NCBI GenBank assembly: GCA_031277225.1
Contig: JAITMQ010000017.1
Location: forward strand, 1 to 34,202
Direction of reading: 5' to 3'
DNA length: 34,202 bases
Source: Clostridiales bacterium
GTDB taxonomy: Bacteria; Bacillota; Clostridia; Lachnospirales; WRAX01
Below are positions 24,527 to 31,285 of this stretch, one piece after another. Made by a program: the position numbers and the translations under genes. Every line of letters begins with the position of its first letter. The stretch's first letter is position 1. The notes under the pieces are model-generated. The model made no database searches and had not been told where the DNA came from. It saw nothing but the letters and a program-made list of their open reading frames with translations.

Positions 24527-25792
24527 TTACACCATAACAACCCGAAACTTCGCAAGGCGATTTTTGGCCTCGTCGTCGACAATCAGCTCGAAAAAATCTC
24601 CCTGCTCCTCGTGGCTATGGCTTAAAATTTCGCAATTTTCGTGAATATAGGCCGCGATTCGGCTTTCGCTATAGGGAATCAGCACAGACATTTGTGTGCG
24701 CCCGCTATTATAGGCTTCTTCAATGGCCGACAAAAGGTAATCCTTGCCTTCGCCCGTGCGCGCGGACATTTCAATAACCGTTCCCAATTGCGGATGCGCG
24801 GGCAGCGGCAAATCTATGTCTAAGTCCATCTTATTATAGACGGTGATGGTCTTTTTTTCGGACAGGTTCAAATCGGCCAGCGTTTTCAGAACAACGTCCC
24901 TATGCTGCTCCCTCTGCGGATGCGACGCGTCGATTACGAAGATTAGCACATCGGCATGGCTTAATTCCTCAAGCGTGGCTTTAAAGGCCTGAATCAGGTG
25001 ATGGGGCAGCTTTTCAATAAAGCCAACGGTGTCGGACAGGAGGATTTCCGCCCCGCCCGGCAGACGGCAACGGCGCATGGTTGTGTCCAGCGTCGCAAAA
25101 AGTTTGTCCGCCACATAAACCTCGTCGCCGCCCGCCACAAGGTTTAAAATGCTGGATTTGCCCGCATTTGTATAGCCCACAAGCGCCGCCACAAATGCGC
25201 CGCTGCGCTCGCGGCGTTTGCGCATGGTGTCGCGGTTTTGGCGAATTTCCTTCAGCTCGGCGCGCAAATTGTCAACCCTGCGGCGAATATGCCGCCTGTC
25301 GGTTTCAAGTTTGGTCTCACCCGGGCCGCGCGTGCCAATGCCGCCGCCAAGGCGACTTAGCATTTTGCCAAGGCCGGACAGGCGCGAAAGCCTGTAATTC
25401 AGCTGTGCCAGCTCAACCTGCAGCTTGCCCTCGGCCGAATGGGCCCCCGCCGCAAAAATATCCAGAATTAAAATGCTTCTGTCGATGATATTGCAGTCGA
25501 ATCTATCGGATAAATTGCGGAATTGCGCGGGCGACAATTCGTCGTTAAAAATCAAAATATTCGGCGTAATTTCGGCAAATTCAAGCATTTCGGCCAATTC
25601 GTCCAGCTTGCCCTTGCCCAAATATGTGGCCGGATGAGGATTGCTCCGCTTTTGCGTCAAAACGCCGCAGACGCATGTGTCCGCCGTGCGCGCAAGCTCG
25701 GCCAGCTCCGCCATAGACAATTCAATATCCTCCTGCCCCGTGTCAATCCCTACCAGAATCGCCAAGGCCTGCTCTTTTTTTAAGTCGTGCAT
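24527..25792 (-). CDS. hflX: Ribosome-associated GTPase HflX (421 aa)
   Basis: HflX is a cytoplasmic GTPase of the Obg-HflX class that binds the large ribosomal subunit and rescues stalled or stressed ribosomes. Visible here are the N-terminal HflX domain (GVLTQKRSNPHPATYLGKGK), the conserved linker GGGIGTRGPGETKLETDRR, then the G domain with G1 GYTNAGKSS, the switch region LFATLDTTMRR, G3 DTVGF and G4 NKMD. The length is normal for the family. The chosen ATG lies about 8 nt after GGAGG; an upstream in-frame start at 25825 would overlap the promoter. It is divergent from the SDH_sah protease gene and is followed closely by the LRR/SLH gene, an unusual partner for hflX. Confidence 0.96.
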   Translation of the reverse strand: MHDLKKEQALAILVGIDTGQEDIELSMAELAELARTADTCVCGVLTQKRSNPHPATYLGKGKLDELAEMLEFAEITPNILIFNDELSPAQFRNLSDRFDCNIIDRSILILDIFAAGAHSAEGKLQVELAQLNYRLSRLSGLGKMLSRLGGGIGTRGPGETKLETDRRHIRRRVDNLRAELKEIRQNRDTMRKRRERSGAFVAALVGYTNAGKSSILNLVAGGDEVYVADKLFATLDTTMRRCRLPGGAEILLSDTVGFIEKLPHHLIQAFKATLEELSHADVLIFVIDASHPQREQHRDVVLKTLADLNLSEKKTITVYNKMDLDIDLPLPAHPQLGTVIEMSARTGEGKDYLLSAIEEAYNSGRTQMSVLIPYSESRIAAYIHENCEILSHSHEEQGDFFELIVDDEAKNRLAKFRVVMV

Positions 25793-25813
25793 AAAACCAC
25801 CTCCTAGCCCCTT

Positions 25814-25822
25814 ATTATACCA
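25814..25822 (-). promoter_or_regulatory. Promoter of hflX (extended -10)
   Basis: On the minus strand TGGTATAAT is an extended -10 element with a perfect TATAAT (25819-25814). The -35 region 16 bp upstream (TTGTGG) is weak, as is common with extended -10 promoters. It lies about 22 bp before the hflX start codon, leaving a short leader that contains the GGAGG site. Confidence 0.65.
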
Positions 25823-25877
25823 CAATATTCAAATACCACAAGTCATATTTTTTCTGACAGCGACCGCGGAAAGCGCC

Positions 25878-25906
25878 TTGACATTTTTGGACATCTTGTG
25901 TATAAT
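25878..25906 (+). promoter_or_regulatory. Consensus sigma-A promoter of the SDH_sah protease operon
   Basis: TTGACA (25878-25883) and TATAAT (25901-25906) are separated by exactly 17 bp, the ideal housekeeping-sigma arrangement. The short leader contains a tandem 10-bp repeat (ttgtagttt twice, 25912-25930) directly before the GGAGG site. High expression is predicted. Confidence 0.9.
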
Positions 25907-25945
25907 GGATATTGTAGTTTCTTGTAGTTTGGAGGATGATGCTGA

Positions 25946-26805
25946 TTGAGTTATCTTATGAATGTGGTGGATGGGCTTCAGAAGCAAAAAATAGACTTTG
26001 TAGAAAACCTTTTGGATTCAGACATTATGGTTTACAGCGGGTCTTTGGATGATAGTGCAATTTATCCTTTCATTCACCTTTTGGAGAGGCGGGATAAGAA
26101 GCGCGAAAAGCTGTCAATCATTTTGACCACCAATGGCGGTAGTGCTACCGTTGTGGAGCGTATGGTTTATGCTATACGACATCACTACAACGAAGTAGAG
26201 TTCTATATTCCGGACTATGCCTACAGTGCAGGTACGATTTTCTGCATGAGTGGCGACAAAATACATATGACTTATAGTAGTGCACTTGGGCCAATAGACC
26301 CTCAAGTCAAAAACAAAGATGGCAGATGGGTTCCCGCCCTTGGGTATTTGGACAAATTTGCAGAATTAATCGGTTTGGCAAGGTCGGGAAAAATAAGCGA
26401 AGCAGAGTTTCTTATTTTGCGGGAATTTGATATGGCTGAAATCCATGCCTATGAGAAAGCGCGAGACTTAACGGTTGACCTTCTAAAAAATGGCTTGTGG
26501 AATATAAATTTAAACCTTGGAAAGTTCATTCACAAACAGGAAAGGAGGTTACGCCGGAAACGAAGTCCAAAAGGGCCGAGGAAATCGCTAAAAAATTGGG
26601 TGATACTAATATTTGGCTTTCTCACTCGCGCCCCATTAACATACAGCGCTTAAGGGAGGAATTGCGCTTGCAAATTGAGGATTACAGCCAAAACCGTGAG
26701 GTGTACGCAGAGATACAAGGTTATTATCAAATGTTGCGGGATTATATTTCGCAAAATAAGATAAAGATATATATGCACACGGTAAATGGGAGGGTTAGCT
26801 TATGA
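25946..26805 (+). CDS. SDH_sah-type (ClpP/SppA-fold) serine protease, split by a -1 frame change
   Basis: The product resembles the serine dehydrogenase proteinase family (Pfam SDH_sah), cytosolic relatives of SppA and ClpP; the substrate is unknown. Fold motifs are visible: TTNGGSATVVERMVYAI (oxyanion-side Gly-Gly), YAYSAGTIFCMSGD with the likely nucleophile Ser, and SSALGPIDPQV. The start is a TTG at 25946, 10 nt after GGAGG. The first frame leaves family-like sequence after VDLLK and stops at 26653. The family-like C-terminus (WLVEYKFKPW, AEEIAKKLGDTNIWLSHSRP) continues in the -1 frame to 26805. The switch falls on six A's at 26485-26490. A joined product would be about 286 aa. It may be a true broken gene, a slippage-dependent gene or a sequence error. 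The end overlaps the next start by 4 nt. Confidence 0.8.
26485..26491 (+). other. Slippery heptamer A AAA AAT at the frame change
   Basis: In the protease zero frame the codons are CTA AAA AAT GGC. The heptamer A AAA AAT fits the X XXY YYZ rule for -1 ribosomal slippage, and slipping gives AAA AAA TGG, which enters the frame carrying the conserved C-terminus. The new frame is closed upstream by a TGA at 26476-26478, so the switch must lie in 26479-26491. I see no strong downstream hairpin. A one-base deletion from an A7 run explains it equally well. Confidence 0.55.
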
Positions 26806-27005
26806 CCACTTTGCATGACGAAGTTATGGCTATAAGGGAAAATACGCCAATTTTGCCATTGTTTGAGGAGCAAAGCCTTATAGAAGGATATGAGAATTTA
26901 CTTGCGAAAGGGCTGGTGAAACCACGAGGTTTTACCCTTCAAACGATTGATGAGATGCAGAGAGATGCTCTCGATGCAAAGATAGTTTATGCTGAATTTC
27001 GGTAA
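26802..27005 (+). CDS. Small hypothetical protein (67 aa) coupled to the SDH_sah protease
   Basis: I do not recognise this protein. It is a mostly charged 67-aa soluble chain (…ILPLFEEQSLIEGYENLLAK…, …RGFTLQTIDEMQRDALDAKI…) with no signal peptide, membrane segment or Cys/His metal motif. Its ATG overlaps the protease stop codon (ATGA, 4 nt), which indicates translational coupling, and a terminator follows it. It is therefore the second gene of a two-gene operon and may be a partner or regulator of the protease. Base use is A+T-rich like the protease and unlike the neighbouring hflX. Confidence 0.75.
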   Translation: MTTLHDEVMAIRENTPILPLFEEQSLIEGYENLLAKGLVKPRGFTLQTIDEMQRDALDAKIVYAEFR

Positions 27006-27010
27006 CTTAT

Positions 27011-27031
27011 AAACCCCCTTTAGGGGGTTTT
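27011..27031 (+). terminator. Rho-independent terminator of the protease operon
   Basis: The stem AACCCCC / GGGGGTT with a CTTTA-type loop is followed by TTTT. It lies 6 bp after the stop of the 67-aa gene and separates this operon from the amidase. Confidence 0.88.
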
Positions 27032-27074
27032 GCATTTTGCAAAATTCTCAATGGCCAATTGAAAAATTTGCACT

Positions 27075-27102
27075 TTGAAAGCATGAAATTTTATGTTATA
27101 AT
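27075..27102 (+). promoter_or_regulatory. Promoter of the amidase gene, implying a leaderless mRNA
   Basis: TTGAAA (27075-27080) and TATAAT (27097-27102) are 16 bp apart. The -10 box ends only 6 bp before the amidase ATG at 27109, so transcription would begin at or next to the start codon. No Shine-Dalgarno sequence lies before that ATG. Confidence 0.7.
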
Positions 27103-27108
27103 GTTAGA

Positions 27109-28080
27109 ATGAATAATCGACAAAAAATTAGGCGCAGACGGCGCAGGCTGAATAAGGGATTCCGCAGATTTTTAGGCCTTATGGCCTTTTTGGTGCTGGG
27201 CGCGGTTTTGTATTTCGCAATTTCGGCGGCGCTCGGCGGGGAGGACGCGCCGCCTGCGGGCGGAAGCGTTGCGACCGGCGTTGATGTCGGCAATTTGCGC
27301 ATTTATCACGACCACGCCGCGCTAAATTACGCAATTCATTATAATGACCCGAATCAGACCTTTAGAATTTTTGACCCGGAAGGATTCGTGAACGACACGA
27401 TTTTTAACCCGCGCAATCGCACCATAAGCCTACATACCGATTTACCTATAATTGTGGATATTCGCAACGGCGAAGGTGATTATACGCATGTCCATGTGAT
27501 TAGCCCGCGAGAATTTTATGACAGGATTATAGTTATAGACCCCGGCCACGGCGGTGCAGACCAAGGCGCGCCCGCACCCGGCGGTGCGCTGGAATCCCAA
27601 ATTGTGTTGGAAATTTCCCTGCTCCTTTATGACCTCTTCGAGCAGTCAAACAGCGGAATTAGGGCATTTATGACCCGCTTCGACGACGATTTTGTTACGC
27701 TTGCGCGCCGCTCTCGTTTTGCAAATGGCGTGGGGCATTTGTTTGTTTCCATACATACAAATACATATGCAGACCCCGCAGTCGCAGGCACGGAAACGCT
27801 CTATAACCCGGCCTCAAACCCCCTAAACGCCGCCTTTGCGCAAATTATTCAAGACGGCCTTGTTGCAGAGCTTGGCACGCGCGACCGCGGCATAATCAAT
27901 CGTCAAGACCTCTATGTCCTAAACACGACAACAATTCCCGCCGCCGTGGTGGAAGTCGACTTTAAAACCAATCCGCAGGCTCTAATTAATTTGCAAAATC
28001 GGGAATATCAGCAGAGAGTGGCCGAAGCCCTTTACCAAGCCATAGTCGAGGCCGCAGCACGGCTTGATATTTCGCAATAA
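27109..28080 (+). CDS. Membrane-anchored N-acetylmuramoyl-L-alanine amidase (Amidase_3, 323 aa)
   Basis: This zinc enzyme cuts the bond between N-acetylmuramic acid and the stem peptide in peptidoglycan. A very basic N-terminus (RRRRRR) precedes one membrane segment at about residues 22-43, placing the enzyme outside the cell. Residues ~60-135 form a small extracellular domain without a clear name. The Amidase_3 domain follows with VIDPGHGGADQG (zinc His), a Glu in GALESQIVLEISLLL, FVSIHTN (zinc His) and the catalytic Glu region VVEVDFKTNPQAL. The length fits the family. The start has no ribosome site and sits just after a -10 box; the next in-frame ATG (27181) also lacks one and would cut into the membrane segment. 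It is monocistronic and probably acts in cell separation or wall turnover. Confidence 0.93.
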   Translation: MNNRQKIRRRRRRLNKGFRRFLGLMAFLVLGAVLYFAISAALGGEDAPPAGGSVATGVDVGNLRIYHDHAALNYAIHYNDPNQTFRIFDPEGFVNDTIFNPRNRTISLHTDLPIIVDIRNGEGDYTHVHVISPREFYDRIIVIDPGHGGADQGAPAPGGALESQIVLEISLLLYDLFEQSNSGIRAFMTRFDDDFVTLARRSRFANGVGHLFVSIHTNTYADPAVAGTETLYNPASNPLNAAFAQIIQDGLVAELGTRDRGIINRQDLYVLNTTTIPAAVVEVDFKTNPQALINLQNREYQQRVAEALYQAIVEAAARLDISQ

Positions 28081-28111
28081 ATGTGCTAAAATATAATCGG
28101 AGGTGTTGATT

Positions 28112-28384
28112 ATGTTAAGAAAAATCGAAAATCGGGAGATTATGACCCTAAGAGAAGCGAGGGAAAAGTACAGCAATAATTGGTTTTTCATGGTTACCAC
28201 ACAGGAAGTGGACACAGCGTATGAAGATTTGGGATATGTCGTTTACATTGGCGATTCTCAAGATGACTTGTCAACAATTGACAGAGAAGAATTTTTCGCA
28301 CAAGGCAAGGACGTTTGCACCGCCTTTGGTCGCAATGTGGATTGGCCGCCATATGGTTCGGGGAGGGTAGTATACTATGATTAA
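28112..28384 (+). CDS. Small hypothetical protein (90 aa), first gene of the retropepsin cassette
   Basis: I do not recognise a named family. The protein is soluble and mixed alpha/beta in appearance (MTLREAREKYSNNWFFMVTT, then a negatively charged centre and a Pro/Gly end, WPPYGSGRVVYYD). There is no signal peptide. The ATG at 28112 lies 8 nt after GGAGG; GTG and TTG codons just upstream (28103, 28106) are within or too close to that site. Its 3' end overlaps the retropepsin-like gene by 8 nt, so the two are probably translated together and may interact. Composition is A+T-rich compared with the amidase gene just before it, which suggests the cassette arrived separately. Confidence 0.8.
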   Translation: MLRKIENREIMTLREAREKYSNNWFFMVTTQEVDTAYEDLGYVVYIGDSQDDLSTIDREEFFAQGKDVCTAFGRNVDWPPYGSGRVVYYD

Positions 28385-28850
28385 AATCGGATTTGGAGAG
28401 CGCGATAAAGTTTTAGTGCCAATAAAATTTAAGCCGAGGAAATGGGCGGCTCTTGGTGGGAAGGACATATTTTTGGTCGATACCGGCGCAGACTTTTCTG
28501 CAATTTCCAAAAATACGCTTTATAAGCTCGGTTATGACTATAATTGGATAAAAGATAATCTAATTCGGGTAGAGGGGCGCGTTGGTACGGCAATCCACAG
28601 ATATGGTGAGGAAGGAATAGAGGCTCCTTATATCCAATTGCCCTTGATTAAGGTTTTGGGACGGGAAATTAGGAATTTTCCTTTCAGGCTCATAGAGAGC
28701 AAAGAGGCGGATTTTAACAATCTTTTGGGCAGGGATTTATTGTCCGGCTTCAATTATTGCTTCAACAACGACGAAAAAGCATTTTCAGCCGAACAAACAA
28801 AAAATTTCGCGCCCGCAAGGTCGTTTTGGGGTGGGTTGGAGATATGGTGA
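28377..28850 (+). CDS. Retropepsin-like (clan AA) aspartic protease domain protein (157 aa)
   Basis: The protein carries the signature of a single-domain clan AA aspartic protease. There is a beta-strand FLVDTGADFSAIS with the catalytic Asp-Thr-Gly at residues 35-37, and a later hydrophobic-Gly-Arg-Asp motif, NNLLGRDLLSGFNY, like the ILGRDFL segment of retropepsins. Such enzymes act as dimers, so one DTG per chain is expected. No membrane or signal segment is seen, so it is cytosolic, and the substrate is unknown. GGAGG lies 10 nt before the ATG. The start overlaps the 90-aa gene by 8 nt and the end overlaps the kinase gene by 7 nt, which indicates a tightly coupled unit. Confidence 0.82.
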   Translation: MIKIGFGERDKVLVPIKFKPRKWAALGGKDIFLVDTGADFSAISKNTLYKLGYDYNWIKDNLIRVEGRVGTAIHRYGEEGIEAPYIQLPLIKVLGREIRNFPFRLIESKEADFNNLLGRDLLSGFNYCFNNDEKAFSAEQTKNFAPARSFWGGLEIW

Positions 28851-29407
28851 TTTTGATTGGCGGGGCTTCCCACACGGGCAAAACCCTTATGGCGCAACGC
28901 TTGCTTGAAAAATATAAATATCCCTATCTTTCAATTGACCATCTGAAAATGGGGCTATATCGCGCAAATATCGGCTGCGGTTTTACGCCGCTTGACAGCG
29001 CGGAATTCATAGGGGAAAAGCTATGGCCCGTCCTAAAGGGCATTATTATGACCAATATTGAAAATAATCAAAATATCATAATCGAGGGCTGCTATATTTT
29101 GCCGCAAAAGGTGCTTGAGCTTGAGGATGGCTATCTCAACAGGGTAATTCCGCTATTTTTAGGCTTTTCGCAAGACTATGTCGAGAAGTTTTTTCAAACG
29201 AAAATCCTTCGCCACCGAAACATCATCGAATCGAGGGCCCATGACGATGATATGGCAATAAATGAATATGTAAAAGATAACAAAAAGCAAAAAGAGCATT
29301 GCCTTCTCGCAAATATGCAATATTTCGAGATAACCGCCGACTATGAAGCAGAAATGCGTGATGTATATATTTGGATTGACAAAGAGTTGAGCAAAAGGAG
29401 GTGTTGA
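28844..29407 (+). CDS. P-loop kinase / nucleotide-binding protein (187 aa)
   Basis: The N-terminus is a Walker A motif (LIGGASHTGKT, residues 4-14) on the first beta-strand of a P-loop kinase fold, followed by a YLSIDHLK strand and IIIEGCYILP. This is the layout of small kinases such as 2-phosphoglycerate kinase-like, zeta toxin-like and AAA_33-type proteins. The substrate cannot be told from the sequence. The ATG at 28844 fits the start of the fold. The open frame extends upstream to 28757, but that part only translates the retropepsin gene out of frame. It overlaps that gene by 7 nt and ends one base before the Phd antitoxin start, whose ribosome site lies inside this gene. Confidence 0.83.
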   Translation: MVILIGGASHTGKTLMAQRLLEKYKYPYLSIDHLKMGLYRANIGCGFTPLDSAEFIGEKLWPVLKGIIMTNIENNQNIIIEGCYILPQKVLELEDGYLNRVIPLFLGFSQDYVEKFFQTKILRHRNIIESRAHDDDMAINEYVKDNKKQKEHCLLANMQYFEITADYEAEMRDVYIWIDKELSKRRC

Positions 29408-29408
29408 G

Positions 29409-29702
29409 ATGACTTTGATTAGACCTGTTTCAGATTTAAAAGATAATCTTGCAGAGATTTCGAAAACGGTACATGAAGCGGCTCAACCTGTCTTTCTTAC
29501 CAAAGATGGTTACGGCAATATGGTTGTTTTAAGCATGGAAACTTACCAAAATATGCAATTTGACGCTGCGGTTTACTATAAATTGTTAGAGGCGGAGCGG
29601 GAAATTGAGCAAACGGATAAAAGATATTCGTCCGAGGAGGCGCTTGAGGCCATGCTAAATAGTCCTCAAGTTGCCAATAATTTGGCGCATAAGATAATTT
29701 AA
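29409..29702 (+). CDS. Phd/YefM-family antitoxin (97 aa), without an intact toxin
   Basis: Phd/YefM antitoxins bind DNA with an N-terminal domain to repress their own operon and neutralise a RelE/ParE or Doc toxin with a C-terminal tail. Family features are clear: RPVSDLKDNLAEISKTV, the QPVFLTKDGYGNMVVLSMETY strand and a charged helical tail. Its ribosome site (AGGAGG) lies at the end of the kinase gene and the ATG is one base after that gene's stop. The usual toxin gene should follow directly, but only a fragment of it remains. The antitoxin is therefore an orphan, possibly kept as a repressor or an anti-addiction factor. Confidence 0.92.
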   Translation: MTLIRPVSDLKDNLAEISKTVHEAAQPVFLTKDGYGNMVVLSMETYQNMQFDAAVYYKLLEAEREIEQTDKRYSSEEALEAMLNSPQVANNLAHKII

Positions 29703-29800
29703 AGAACTATATTATGTTTTACTTAATTGATGAAGAAAATAAATTGATAACAATCGCAAGGGTAATCTATTCCCGCCGGGACTATGGAAAGCTTCTGTGA
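29702..29800 (+). pseudogene. C-terminal remnant of a RelE/ParE-type toxin gene
   Basis: Right after the Phd stop, one frame reads KNY-I-MFYLIDEENK, LITIARVIYSRRDYGKLL and then stop. The ending (FY-[DE]EENK, then an I-R-x-Y-[GS]-RRDY-x-x-LL pattern) is characteristic of the last strands of RelE/ParE toxins. The first two thirds of the toxin, about 65-70 residues, are missing, and an in-frame stop lies just upstream (29690-29692). A 28-codon frame from ATG 29714 remains but has no ribosome site. It is best read as a deletion that inactivated the toxin. Confidence 0.78.
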
Positions 29801-29827
29801 TTCATTTCAAGGCCTAGGAGGAAGAAA

Positions 29828-30604
29828 ATGTATTTTGAAACGCATTGTCATTATGATTTTAAGCAGTATAACGACGACAGGCGCGAGGTGTTGGCGGGAT
29901 TGCCTGCTGCCGGGGTTTCTTATGCGCTGAATATCGGCACGACTTTGGCCGGCAGCCGCGCAAGCGTTGCGCTTGCGCGGGAATATGACTATATTTACGC
30001 CACGGTGGGCTTTCATCCGCATAATGCCAAGGAAATGCGCGAAGGCGACATTGACATTCTCGCAGACCTCGCTCTTGACCCCAAAGTCGTGGGCATTGGC
30101 GAAATTGGGCTGGATTTTCATTACGATTTTTCGCCGCGGGATGTGCAGCGCGCGCGTTTTAAGGAGCAATTGCAGCTGGCTTTGGATTTGCAATTGCCGC
30201 TTGTAATCCATTCCCGCGAGGCGGAGGCCGAAACCTTGAAAATCCTCGAAGAAAGCCGCGCAGGCGAGCTTGTCGGCGGAATTATGCATTGCTTTTCCGC
30301 AGGCCCCGCCACCGCCCAAAAATACCTGAATTTGGGCTGGCATATTGGCGTGGGCGGCGTGGTTACTTATAAAAACGCCGCCGCCCTGCGCGAAGTCGTG
30401 GCCATAACCCCGCATAATCGCCTTGTAATCGAAACCGACTGCCCCTATCTCTCCCCCGAGCCAAAACGCGGCAGCCGCAACGATTCCGCCAACCTGCGCT
30501 ATATAGCCGAAAAAATCGCCGAAATTTGGAATGTCCCCCAAGAAGAAGTGGCCAAAATCACCACCGACAACGCCAAAAGGCTATTCGGCATCAATATTTG
30601 CTGA
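29828..30604 (+). CDS. tatD: TatD-family metal-dependent hydrolase/DNase (258 aa)
   Basis: TatD proteins are cytosolic TIM-barrel metallohydrolases with 3'-5' DNase activity, linked to DNA repair and quality control. All expected metal ligands are visible: ETHCHYDF (His6, His8), GIGEIGLDFHYDFSP (Glu), VIHSREAEAET (His), GIMHCFSAG (His) and IETDCPYLSPEP (Asp). Length is normal. AGGAGG stands 6 nt before the ATG. It is more G+C-rich than the cassettes on both sides and looks like part of the core genome, placed between two decayed genes: the toxin remnant before it and the truncated Rpn gene after it. Confidence 0.95.
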   Translation: MYFETHCHYDFKQYNDDRREVLAGLPAAGVSYALNIGTTLAGSRASVALAREYDYIYATVGFHPHNAKEMREGDIDILADLALDPKVVGIGEIGLDFHYDFSPRDVQRARFKEQLQLALDLQLPLVIHSREAEAETLKILEESRAGELVGGIMHCFSAGPATAQKYLNLGWHIGVGGVVTYKNAAALREVVAITPHNRLVIETDCPYLSPEPKRGSRNDSANLRYIAEKIAEIWNVPQEEVAKITTDNAKRLFGINIC

Positions 30605-30636
30605 AAAGGCTTGTTGCTACGCTTTTGAGTATTCTG

Positions 30637-31275
30637 ATGGATGTCGATGGTAAGAAGGTTAATATTGAGATTCAAAATCGCAATGAGGGGAATTTTCCGG
30701 AGAGGGTTTTGTTTCATTGGGCTAAAATCTACTCGGCTTCTCTCCCCGAAGGTGAGAATTATATCAGCCTGCCGCAGACTATAATTATTAGTATACTTGA
30801 TTTTAAGATGTTCGAATGTGAAGAAGTTCATTCGGAATTTAAGTTGCTGGAAACAAAGCGGCACGAATTGCTGTCAAATAAGCAGATTTATCACTTTTTT
30901 GAATTGCAAAAGCTTAAGGATTTGGATCAGCTAGACTTGGAGAGCGAAAAAGACTTGTGGCTGGCATTATTCAATGCTAAAACCGAAGAAGAATTGGAGA
31001 AGTTAGCATTAAATGGAGGTGAAGTCATGGTTCAAGCTGTGGAAGCTTATAAAAGCGTAACCGCAACGGAGGAATTCAGAAATTTAGAATGGCTCAGAAC
31101 GAAGACGGCGCATGACGAGGCTTCGGCGATTGGGAATGCGGAGAGGCGTGGCGCGGAAAGCGAGCGTCGAAAGTGGCAAGGAGTTGTTGCAGAAAAAGAT
31201 ATAGCCCTTGCCAATGAAAGAGCAGAAGTCGAAAAACTCCGCAGGCAACTCGCCGCCCTACAGGCCAGAAATTAG
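30637..31275 (+). pseudogene. Rpn-family PD-(D/E)XK nuclease, 5'-truncated (212 aa left)
   Basis: Rpn proteins (PDDEXK_2 family) are DNA nucleases that promote recombination or act as toxins and defence factors. The retained part includes VNIEIQNRNEGNF (the E-x-Q catalytic strand), the FHWAKIYS helix, IIISILDFKMF, and a coiled-coil tail with MVQAVEAYKS, EWLRTKTAHDEASAIGNAERR and KLRRQLAAL. About 70-80 residues usually found before the first catalytic strand are missing. The position of the first catalytic Asp reads S in LLSILMD, and homology starts only ~25 bp after the tatD stop. The first usable ATG (30637) has no ribosome site. It is probably inactive as a nuclease, although the tail could still be made from an internal start. 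Confidence 0.78.
31015..31029 (+). promoter_or_regulatory. Internal ribosome site and start inside the Rpn gene
   Basis: GGAGGTG (31015-31021) is followed at ideal spacing by an in-frame ATG (31027-31029). It would give a separate 82-aa C-terminal product, MVQAVEAYKS to QARN. In Escherichia coli, Rpn genes make short C-terminal products from internal starts that restrain the long form. The same site and start are copied ahead of the next gene. Confidence 0.68.
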
Positions 31276-31285
31276 GGGTGAAATT

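Noticed and set aside
26497-26805. The second protease frame as an independent 102-aa gene from GTG 26497
   Set aside because: It has no ribosome site and continues the family domain of the preceding frame, so it is the C-terminus of the same gene.
28092-28097. TATAAT as promoter of the 90-aa gene
   Set aside because: It lies so close to GGAGG (28099-28103) that transcription would start beyond the ribosome site, and no -35 box is at proper spacing. The promoter of this cassette is unresolved; read-through from the amidase gene is possible.
28757-28843. Upstream extension of the P-loop kinase start
   Set aside because: That stretch is the retropepsin gene read out of frame, and the Walker A strand begins right after the ATG at 28844.
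29807-30541. Minus-strand 244-aa frame opposite tatD
   Set aside because: TatD is clear on the plus strand with all metal ligands. The opposite frame has no ribosome site or known motif.
30499-30864. Minus-strand 121-aa frame across the tatD/Rpn junction
   Set aside because: It overlaps two recognised plus-strand coding regions and has no motif or ribosome site.
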